Part shown: piece by piece, positions 1-5,577 of the stretch
How the letters are laid out: every line of letters starts with the position of its first letter
Numbering within the stretch: position 1 is the first letter of the stretch
Source: JBDUCV01 sp040003255
GTDB lineage: Bacteria; Actinomycetota; Actinomycetes; Mycobacteriales; Jatrophihabitantaceae
Direction: 5' to 3'
Assembly (NCBI GenBank): GCA_040003255.1
Contig: JBDUCV010000091.1
Coordinates: 1-7,815 of the forward strand
DNA length: 7,815 nt
Made by a program: the position numbers and the translations under genes
Notes under the pieces: generated by a model
The model's input: the letters and a program-made list of their open reading frames with translations, nothing else
The model's database searches: none
What the model was told of the DNA's origin: nothing

Positions 1-256
1 TGACGCCTTTGGCCTTGAGGTTACGCACTTCTTCGTCCACGTCGTCTACGTGCCATTGAGCGATGGTGTGCTTGGCCTGCCCGGCGTACTCGGTCTGGTA
101 GACGCTGAACGTTGACCCACCGGCGGTCTTGTATATCAGCATGACGCCCTCCATCTCGGAGGATGGCGTGAGGCCCAACTTGTCGGCGTAAAAGTCGCGC
201 GCCCTCTTGAGGTCACTGGCTGGAATGTTGGCGGTAACCGTGCCACTGGCGAGCAT
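1..256 (-). CDS. VOC/glyoxalase-fold protein (3' end outside window)
   Basis: The first 85 residues are visible, from ATG at 256 down to the window edge; the C-terminus is missing. The start is supported by GGGGAGG (plus-strand 261-267) four bases upstream. The opening, GTVTANIPASDLKRARDFY then DKLGL, is the usual first strand and helix of a vicinal-oxygen-chelate module, in which an exported-enzyme-like signal is absent, so the product should be cytosolic. SVYQTEYAG, KHTIAQWHVDD and EEVRNLKAKGV follow, typical of small single-domain glyoxalase/bleomycin-resistance-like proteins of actinobacteria. Such proteins usually bind a metal and act as a lyase, dioxygenase or resistance protein; the substrate cannot be told here. 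A good promoter lies upstream. It is unrelated in position to the second VOC domain at 6876-7265. Fold assignment is fairly secure, function unknown. Confidence 0.85.
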   Translation of the reverse strand, partial: MLASGTVTANIPASDLKRARDFYADKLGLTPSSEMEGVMLIYKTAGGSTFSVYQTEYAGQAKHTIAQWHVDDVDEEVRNLKAKGV

Positions 257-309
257 GACGCCTCCCCGATTTGGACCGATGCGCGTCGGCACCGGGTGTC
301 GCGGCTCGC

Positions 310-338
310 ATCTTAGACCCGGGCGACGCCCACGACAA
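310..338 (-). promoter_or_regulatory. Putative sigma70-type promoter of the VOC gene
   Basis: On the minus strand a -35 box TTGTCG (333-338) and a -10 box TAAGAT (310-315) are separated by exactly 17 bp. Transcription would start near 303, giving a leader of about 47 nt before the ATG at 256. The spacer contains a perfect 11-bp palindrome, GGGCGACGCCC (321-331), which could be an operator. Inferred from consensus and spacing only. Confidence 0.55.
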
Positions 339-457
339 GGGATCCGGCGGCTGTGGAAACCGTTGCCTACAGCTCCATCAAGGTCGTTTGTCAGGTGAGC
401 CTGCACCGTAACCGGGCCGGTCGGCAGCGACGGCTGCCCGCGCCAGATCGGTCCATC

Positions 458-1155
458 TCACGCCACTAACCTCCGTCCGGGAACCGCGCAGATCAGAGCT
501 CCGTTTGTTGTCAAGCGGTTCGGTCGTTTGACCTCACGGCGCTGGCTGTCGATGCGCGCCAGATCGGCGACCAAGTCGTGGGCCAGCTCGAGGCGGGCGG
601 CGTCAGCCGGGGTGCGCGGATCGATCGCCGCGAGCAGCTCAATCGTCTGTGGCACCGAGATTCTGCGTGCGACCCCACCGGGTACGAGATCGCAGAGCAC
701 CGCGCGCAGTCGACACGCCGCCTGCGTCCAGAGGCTGCCCAGATCGCGGTAGCGGCGGGCCCACATCTTCATCGCGGCGGTGTCGTCGTCGGCCGTGATC
801 GACGGGGTCGACGGCGCACGGAGTGCAGCGACCGCGACCGAACGGACATCGTTGGGATCGTTCTTGTTTACCTGTCCGCTGTTCAGCAGACGCACCCGTC
901 CGGCGAGCTTAGGCTGCACGTCCTCGGCATGCTCGCCAGACGCGACCAGCTGCTGGGCCAACAACCGACCCAGCCCGCGCGCACCTTCGATCGCCCAAGT
1001 CCGCTCCGGCCACGGCGCTGCCCACCGGCGAAGCTGATCGAGCTGGGCTGCGCTCGCGTTCACCCGTAGCCGAGTCAAGATCCGCTCATCGCGGTCGAGC
1101 ACGACCGCCGTGTGCGAACCCTTGGGCGGGTCGATACGATGATCACCTCAGTCAT
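458..1155 (-). pseudogene. IS110-family transposase, frameshifted and C-terminally truncated
   Basis: The true start is ATG at 1153-1155, preceded by GGAGG (1160-1164), and reads MTEVII. One base is then missing at about 1136-1137: MTEVII needs one more base to read on into IDPPKGSHTAVVLDRDERIL, as family members do. From there a single frame runs to 458. It shows the DEDD RuvC-like domain: IDP with the first Asp, WAIEGARG with the Glu, and NKNDPNDVRS with the last two Asp. RRYRDLGSLWTQAACRL and ELAHDLVADLARIDSQRREVKR follow. Similarity stops near 500-525, and the last 10-15 residues (to GRRLVA) are foreign. The second domain with the catalytic serine (Transposase_20) is absent, so the product would be about half the usual length of roughly 350-400 residues. 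It should be inactive. No element ends were recognised. Confidence 0.88.
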
Positions 1156-1555
1156 GTCGCCTCCAGGAACTCATCGATGATGACCGCGGCGGGCATGTCT
1201 GATTTCAGAGCGATCGCGTCCGCGCCTCTTAGCAGCCACGCCGCATAGAGATGCGCCGAGCCAGCACCTCGTTCACAAGCCAAACCCGCAGGTCGGCAGA
1301 CGGTTCGCGAGCCAGCCCGAGCGATCCCCGGCGCTACGACGAGGTACACCAGTCCGACGACGTGCTGTGCCGAGGTGCGTCGGTGATCGTGTCACCCCTC
1401 GACGAGGTCGATCTGGATTTAGCCGATGGTTTTTGCAGGCCAGCCGGGTGCTGGCGGCGGGTCAATGCGCGGCCGGAGCTCGGGTGGTCTAGGTTCTTGG
1501 TGACTTCATCTATTCGGGGGCTTCGTGGTGGGGTCCCCTGCTGTCTGGAGGCTGC
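1156..1555. other. 400-bp stretch without a confident gene
   Basis: This lies between the divergent IS110 remnant and the exported-protein gene. A 65-codon minus-strand frame (GTG 1349 to TGA 1152) overlaps the transposase ATG as ATGA and ends in IIDEFLEAT, but it has no clear ribosome site or recognised family. Two short perfect hairpins are visible: GGTGA/TCACC (1382-1396, 5-nt loop) and GCCAGC/GCTGGC (1439-1455, 5-nt loop); neither has a T-run on the correct side for a terminator. In the IS110 group the DNA upstream of the transposase is normally the element's non-coding end that specifies the bridge RNA, so part of this stretch may be such an end. The promoter of the gene at 1556 should also lie here, but I found no convincing -35/-10 pair. 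Confidence 0.5.
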
Positions 1556-3121
1556 ATGACGATTTCCCGTCGGGCGCGTCGATTGATCGACTCGCTGTCG
1601 GCACTTCTACTCGGTTTGGCGTTGGTCGTGCTCGGCGGTGGTGCCGCCGGGGCGGCGCCGGATCCGTTGAATACCGGGGTGACGGTGAACCCGTTGAAGG
1701 CGGCGTGTGAGAACGAGGCGCCGACCTGTAACCATGTGGGCAGCACGAATGGCTGGTTCAACGGGGAGGACGTCAAGTTCCTGTACACGCAGCAGTTTTT
1801 CTGCGATAAGAGCGTCCCGTCGGGTGCGACGACGGGGTGCGAGGCCGGAACCGCGTATAAGAGCCTGCCGCCGGGAACCGCGCCCGGGGCGATAGACCCG
1901 CTCTACATTCCGGTGCCGCTGTTCAAGAACCCAACCCCGAGTTATGTGCAATGCCGGGCGACGCCGATGTGCATCGATCACCCGGCGACCGTTGACCTGT
2001 CCGCGCTGGCGTCAGTGTTGGGGGCGCCGGCGGCGGCGTTGAAGAACGCGATGCTGCCCGGTCATGATCACATCATCGCCGACCGGGCGAATGACCGGCC
2101 GGAGTGGTGGCCGATCACCGTGGTTGGGGTGGCCGATCAGGCGTCGTGGACGGCGATCACCACCGGGAAGAGCTACGCCGCAATGAAGGCAGCGGAGACC
2201 GCGAGCCCGAAGACGGTGCTGGAGGTGCCAACGAATGCCTTCTTGTGGTTCCAGGTGCTGCCCGGGCACGTCGCGTCGGCCGAAGCGAACACCAACTCGA
2301 ACGCGGTCCCGCCGGCGTCCACCAACGGCCTCGCGATCGACAACCTGAAGGACCACTGCACGACGACCGAAATCGGCTGCAACAAGGACTACATCGGTCA
2401 GACCCGGGCGTTCCTCGGCGACACCACGATGTCTCAGGGTTCGGATGTGAACCTGCTCTACAGCGGTCCGTTCTTCTGCGACGCGTCGGTGCAGAAGCCG
2501 GGCGCGAACCCGTGCGAGGCGGGGCAGAAGGCGACCAAGGTGCCACCGGATATCACCTCAGCGCAGTTCACCGACCCGCTCTACATCCCGACGCCGCTGT
2601 TCAAGCAGCCGGTCCCGGATCTGCAGTGCCCGTCCGGGCAGCCATGCATCGATCACCCGATGACCGCCGACCTGTCCCGGCTCGCCGCGACATTGGGCGT
2701 GCCGGCGGCCGCGTTGGCGAACTACAACCTGCCTGGTCACGACCACATCATCACCGACCGCAACAGCGACCAACCCGAATGGTGGCCGGTGACCGTCATC
2801 GGGGTCACCAACCCGCAGTCCTTCGCGTTGATCACCCAGGCGAAGTCCTACGCCGAAGTGAAGAAACTGGAAGCGAACCCGGCGAACGGGGTGCTGGAAG
2901 TCCCGACGAACATCTACCTGTTCTTCCAGACCATCCCCGGCACCGGGCTGCCAACCGCGCCCTTTACCCCGATCCCCGTCGGCCCACCGAACACCGGCCA
3001 GGGCAGCACCACCGGCGGGTTAAACCCAGCGCTCACTGGTATCGGCGTTGCCCTGCTCGCCAGCGCCGCCGGCACCGGTGTGGTGGCCTACCGCCGACGA
3101 CGGGTGACCACGGCGTCCTAG
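1556..3121 (+). CDS. Exported two-domain Cys-rich protein with sortase anchor
   Basis: A 521-residue protein. ATG at 1556 follows GGAGG (1546-1551 region) at normal spacing. Residues 1-34 form a signal peptide: an RR-rich start, a hydrophobic stretch LLLGLALVVLGGG, and a likely cut after AAGA. Two homologous domains follow (about 40-236 and 258-462). Each has six cysteines at matching places (51, 58, 83, 95, 133, 139; and 268, 275, 308, 320, 358, 364), suggesting three disulfides. Shared blocks are FFCD, DPLYIP-PLFK, CIDHP, LPGHDHII-DR, PEWWP and VLEVPTN. A Pro/Thr/Gly linker leads to PPNTG (477-481), a hydrophobic segment (490-511) and RRRR (513-516), the layout of a cell-wall sorting signal. 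The sortase gene directly downstream is the likely partner. I do not recognise a characterised function for the repeat; HDH could bind a metal and the disulfides suggest a stable surface domain. Confidence 0.85.
   Translation: MTISRRARRLIDSLSALLLGLALVVLGGGAAGAAPDPLNTGVTVNPLKAACENEAPTCNHVGSTNGWFNGEDVKFLYTQQFFCDKSVPSGATTGCEAGTAYKSLPPGTAPGAIDPLYIPVPLFKNPTPSYVQCRATPMCIDHPATVDLSALASVLGAPAAALKNAMLPGHDHIIADRANDRPEWWPITVVGVADQASWTAITTGKSYAAMKAAETASPKTVLEVPTNAFLWFQVLPGHVASAEANTNSNAVPPASTNGLAIDNLKDHCTTTEIGCNKDYIGQTRAFLGDTTMSQGSDVNLLYSGPFFCDASVQKPGANPCEAGQKATKVPPDITSAQFTDPLYIPTPLFKQPVPDLQCPSGQPCIDHPMTADLSRLAATLGVPAAALANYNLPGHDHIITDRNSDQPEWWPVTVIGVTNPQSFALITQAKSYAEVKKLEANPANGVLEVPTNIYLFFQTIPGTGLPTAPFTPIPVGPPNTGQGSTTGGLNPALTGIGVALLASAAGTGVVAYRRRRVTTAS
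1673..2263 (+). repeat. First copy of duplicated six-cysteine domain
   Basis: Codes for residues 40-236 of the exported protein. It matches 2327-2941 closely at protein level and in part at DNA level; for example the DPLYIP..PLFK segment (around 1896-1926) is almost the same in both copies. The cysteine order, HDHII, PEWWP and EVPTN are conserved. Divergence elsewhere suggests an old duplication, not a recent one. Confidence 0.85.
2327..2941 (+). repeat. Second copy of duplicated six-cysteine domain
   Basis: Codes for residues 258-462. Compared with copy one it has a longer loop after the second cysteine (GQTRAFLGDTTMSQGSD), but all six cysteines and the LPGHDHII, PEWWP and EVPTN blocks are kept. 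The region 238-257 between the copies is a low-complexity Asn/Ala/Ser/Pro linker. Confidence 0.85.
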
Positions 3122-3151
3122 ATCGGCCGGTGCACACAGGAACAGTTGACC

Positions 3152-3204
3152 CCTCGGGGCCATTGAGCGCGTCCACCCCCCAGGCGCGCAAGATGGCCCC
3201 GAGG
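3152..3204 (+). promoter_or_regulatory. 12-bp perfect inverted repeat between substrate and sortase genes
   Basis: CCTCGGGGCCAT (3152-3163) and ATGGCCCCGAGG (3193-3204) are exact reverse complements with a 29-nt loop, in which GCGCG and CGCGC can pair again. It starts 30 bp after the upstream stop codon and ends 40 bp before the preferred sortase start. No T-run follows, so it is not a standard terminator. It could be an attenuator, an mRNA-stability element that sets the substrate/sortase ratio, or a protein binding site. The right arm also covers the GAGG in front of a possible GTG start at 3206. Confidence 0.7.
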
Positions 3205-3244
3205 CGTGTCCACCACGCCAGGTCGCAAGATCACTGGGAGCAGC

Positions 3245-4048
3245 ATGCAACGAAGGCCCGCGGCACTCACCATCGGCGGTCGGCAGATCCCTCCGCTGGC
3301 CCTCGTGAGTGTCGCCCTCGCCGTCGCTGGCGTCATCGTGCTGGCGGTCGCCGGCTTCAGCCAGCACCACGCACCGCGCCCCACCCCGCAGGCGCAGACC
3401 GCCCCACTAGGGCCTGCCCCGACCTCAGCCGCCCCGAGCGCGCCAACGCACACCACCGCCGGCGCCACGCACCGCCCCGCTATCTCCGCACCGACGACTA
3501 TCTCTGCGCCGACGACTATCTCCGCGCCGACGACGAGATCACCGTCCCGGCCGTCGCTGCCCCCCGGCGATGGGCGTCTGTCGATGATCTCCTCGCCGCC
3601 GGTACATCTGAGCGTGCCAGCGATCGGCGTGTCCAGCGACATGCTCACCCTCGGCCTGAACCCCGACGCCACCGTCGAAGTACCGCCGCTGGCCCGTCAC
3701 TCCCAGGCCGGCTGGTACAAGTTCTCCGCCACCCCCGGCGCGACCGGCTCCGCCGTCGTGCTCGGCCACATCGACTCCGCCGCCTACGGCCCCGCAGTGT
3801 TCTACCGCCTCGGCGCGCTCCAACCCGGCGACGAAGCCGACCTCACCCGCGCCGACGGATCAACCGCCGTGTTCCGCATCGACCGGGTCGCCGAATACCC
3901 GAAAACCGGTTTCCCTACCCAACTCATCTACAACCCCACCCGCTACCCCTCCCTACGCCTGATCACCTGCGGCGGAACGTTCAACCCACAGACCCGAAGC
4001 TACGAAGACAACATCATCGCCTTCGGCACACTCGTCGCCGCCCGCTAA
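3245..4048 (+). CDS. Class F-like sortase, membrane-anchored
   Basis: Sortases are membrane transpeptidases that cut a C-terminal signal and join the protein to the envelope. I chose ATG 3245 (267 residues) because GGGAG sits four bases upstream; GTG 3206 would add 13 residues but its GAGG is only one base away and lies in a hairpin arm. Counted from 3245: a signal anchor at about 18-38 (LALVSVALAVAGVIVLAVAG), then a long Pro/Ala/Thr stalk to about 115 with three ISAPTT units, then the catalytic domain. That begins LSVPAIGV and carries VVLGHID (His175), the FYRLGALQPGDE segment and LITCGGTFN (Cys242). This short domain and TCGG signature fit class F. The expected downstream Arg is less clear: R251 is the nearest, and the SYEDN block follows. 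The gene lies just after a protein with a sortase-type C-terminus, so the two are probably co-transcribed partners. Confidence 0.88.
   Translation: MQRRPAALTIGGRQIPPLALVSVALAVAGVIVLAVAGFSQHHAPRPTPQAQTAPLGPAPTSAAPSAPTHTTAGATHRPAISAPTTISAPTTISAPTTRSPSRPSLPPGDGRLSMISSPPVHLSVPAIGVSSDMLTLGLNPDATVEVPPLARHSQAGWYKFSATPGATGSAVVLGHIDSAAYGPAVFYRLGALQPGDEADLTRADGSTAVFRIDRVAEYPKTGFPTQLIYNPTRYPSLRLITCGGTFNPQTRSYEDNIIAFGTLVAAR
3482..3535 (+). repeat. Three tandem 18-bp units (ISAPTT) in sortase stalk
   Basis: Three successive 18-bp units beginning ATCTCCGCACCGACGACT differ at only a few bases and encode ISAPTT, ISAPTT and ISAPTT, the last followed by Arg. They lie in the extracytoplasmic stalk between membrane anchor and catalytic domain. 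Unit number could change by slippage and would alter stalk length without breaking the frame. Confidence 0.85.
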
Positions 4049-4066
4049 GCCACCGCAGAGTGAACC

Positions 4067-4083
4067 GTCCCCGGTCTGGGGAC
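4067..4083 (+). terminator. Possible hairpin terminator after the sortase gene
   Basis: GTCCCC-GGTCT-GGGGAC is a perfect 6-bp stem with a 5-nt loop, 18 bp after the sortase stop codon. No T-run follows, which is common in actinobacteria but leaves the call weak. It might instead belong to the left end of the IS256-type element that starts hereabouts. Confidence 0.35.
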
Positions 4084-4149
4084 TGTGCTGCAAACCGTGT
4101 TTCCGGCCTGACACGTCGAGCGGGAGCTCGGCGAGAAGGTTGGCGTCTG

Positions 4150-5206
4150 ATGACGGCGACACTGAACGACGTGACGAAGAAGAAGGCCGGCGAGCAGTCG
4201 GCCGAGCAGCAGGCTGCCCTCGAGCTGGTCCGGCTGGCCAAGGAACAGGGTCTGTCGTTGACCGGCCCGGACGGGCTTCTCAAGCAGCTGACCAAGACGG
4301 TGATCGAGACCTCGCTAAAACGAGGAAATGACCGAGCACCTGGGCTATGAGAAGCATGATCCGGCCGGTGCCGGGACGGGCAACATGCGCAACGGCACCC
4401 GCGCCAAGACGGTGCTGACCGAGGCGTCCGGGCAGGTGGAGATCGAGGTCCCGCGAGACCGGGCGGGCACGTTGGAACCGCAGATGGTGAAGAAGCGGCA
4501 GCGACGTCTCAACGGTGTCGACGAGATCGTGCTGTCGCTCTACGCCAAGGGCCTACGTCTCTCGGCCGCTCGACGCCGTCTACGCGGCGATCTTCATCGA
4601 CGTGATCGTGGTCAAGGTCCGCGACGGACAGGTCGCGAACCGCCCGTTCTACGCGGCCATCGGCGTCACGGTGGCCGGGACATCCTCGGACTCTGGGCTG
4701 GCACCGGCGGTGAGGGCGCGAAGTTCTGGATGGCCGTCCTGACAGACCTCACAAACCGGGGTGTGAACGACAGCTTCTTCGTGGTCTGCGACGGGCTCAA
4801 GGGCCTGCCTGATGTCGTGTTGAACGTCTGGCCGCAGGTGCTGATCCAAACTTGCATCATTCATCTGATCCGCAACACCTTCCGCCTCACCTCACGCCGC
4901 TACTGGGACAAGATCAAGCGGGACCTGAAGCCGATCTACACCGCGGTCAACGCCACCGCCGCCAGGGCGGCGTTCGACCTCGCCGAGAAATGGGGTGCTC
5001 GTTACCCGGCGGTGAACAGGCTCTGGGACAACGCCTCGGCGGAGTTCATCCCGTTCCTGGACTACAACAACGAGATCAGAACCGTCATCTGCTCCACGAA
5101 CGCGATCGAGTCGCTCAACGCCCGCTACCGCCGGGCGATCAAGGCCCGCGGCCACTTCCCCAACGAGCAGTCAGCGTTCAAGTGTCTCTACCTGGTGATG
5201 GCCTGA
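4150..5206 (+). pseudogene. IS256-family (mutator-type) transposase, multiply broken
   Basis: Translation would start at ATG 4150 (MTATLNDVTKKKAGEQ). Three lesions break the frame. First, one extra A in the AAAA run at 4317-4320: deleting it gives LNEEMTEHLGYEKHDPAGAG. Second, after LYAKGL (about 4555) some 35-40 residues of the family are missing and the sequence resumes as RPLDAVYAAIFIDVIVV (from 4563) in another frame; the first catalytic Asp codon is 4599-4601. Third, a few bases are lost at about 4676-4680 before DILGLWAGTGGEGAKFW. The rest is one frame: VVCDGLKGLP with the second Asp, TCIIHLIRNTFR, and STNAIESLNARYRR with the Glu. It stops at LYLVMA, about 50 residues short of the usual C-terminus; its TGA at 5204-5206 appears to be the first three bases of the inserted IS3 element. 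A non-functional remnant. Confidence 0.9.
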
Positions 5207-5269
5207 CCCCGATTGGTACGTCCAGTCCGAGTGAGGGTCTGATTGCCCCGATACGGGCGGGAAGGCTCG

Positions 5270-5557
5270 ATGATCATGGCGACGAGGAAGAGACACAGCC
5301 CGGAGCAGGTCGTGCGGAAGCTGAGGACGGCGGATCGGCTGTTGGCCGAGGGCAAGGACACAGCGGCGGTGTGCCGCGACCTCGGGGTGTCGGAGGCGAC
5401 GTATCACCGGTGGCGCAACCAGTTCGGCGGGCTGAAGGCCGACGACGCGAAGCGGCTCAACGAACTCGAGCGGGAGAACTCCACGCTCAAGCGGCTACTG
5501 GCCGACGCGGAGTTGGAAAAGGCCGCGCTGAAGGAGATCGCGCGGGGAAACTGGTGA
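5270..5557 (+). CDS. IS3-family OrfA (DNA-binding part of transposase)
   Basis: 95 residues from ATG 5270, preceded by GGGAAGG (about 5259-5265) at good spacing; ATG 5276 (MATRKRHSPEQ) is an alternative. Residues about 10-50 form the helix-turn-helix (SPEQVVRKLRTADRLLAEGK, then CRDLGVSEATYHRWRNQFGG), which binds the terminal repeats. Residues 55-92 (KRLNELERENSTLKRLL and onward) form a leucine-zipper coiled coil for multimer formation. The frame ends GNW-TGA, overlapping the orfB start. Made alone it is normally a regulator; frameshifting at 5545-5551 gives the OrfAB transposase. Length and sequence look intact. Confidence 0.92.
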   Translation: MIMATRKRHSPEQVVRKLRTADRLLAEGKDTAAVCRDLGVSEATYHRWRNQFGGLKADDAKRLNELERENSTLKRLLADAELEKAALKEIARGNW

Positions 5558-5577
5558 GCCCGGAGGGACGCCGGGCT
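5545..5577 (+). promoter_or_regulatory. -1 programmed ribosomal frameshift signal of the IS3 element
   Basis: The heptamer G GGA AAC (5545-5551) sits in the orfA frame in the X XXY YYZ arrangement. Five bases later a perfect 7-bp stem begins: AGCCCGG (5557-5563), loop of 7 nt, CCGGGCT (5571-5577). OrfB lies in the -1 frame relative to OrfA, as required. Slippage would join ...ARGN to LVSPEGRRAAV. Confidence 0.8.

Noticed and set aside
578..1069. A plus-strand 163-codon frame opposite the IS110 remnant
   Set aside because: Shadow of the transposase coding strand; Arg-rich with no family features.
1152..1349. A 65-codon minus-strand frame ending ATGA over the transposase start
   Set aside because: No ribosome site or recognised family, and mixed codon use; kept only as a note in the intergenic entry.
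1439..1455. Hairpin GCCAGC/GCTGGC as a terminator
   Set aside because: The T-run lies before the stem on the plus strand and would be an A-run after it on the minus strand.
3206..3244. GTG 3206 as the sortase start
   Set aside because: Its GAGG is only one base away and lies in a hairpin arm, while ATG 3245 has GGGAG at good spacing and still leaves the membrane anchor whole.
4313..4328. Programmed frameshift in the IS256 gene at CTAAAAC
   Set aside because: The needed shift is +1, there is no canonical signal, and two more lesions follow downstream; IS256-type transposases are normally a single frame.
2104..4350. A 748-codon plus-strand open frame across the surface protein and sortase genes
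   Set aside because: It lies in another frame of two well-supported genes, is Arg/Pro/His-rich, and is open only because of high GC. Its last part from 4150 is the real IS256 N-terminus, which is annotated separately.
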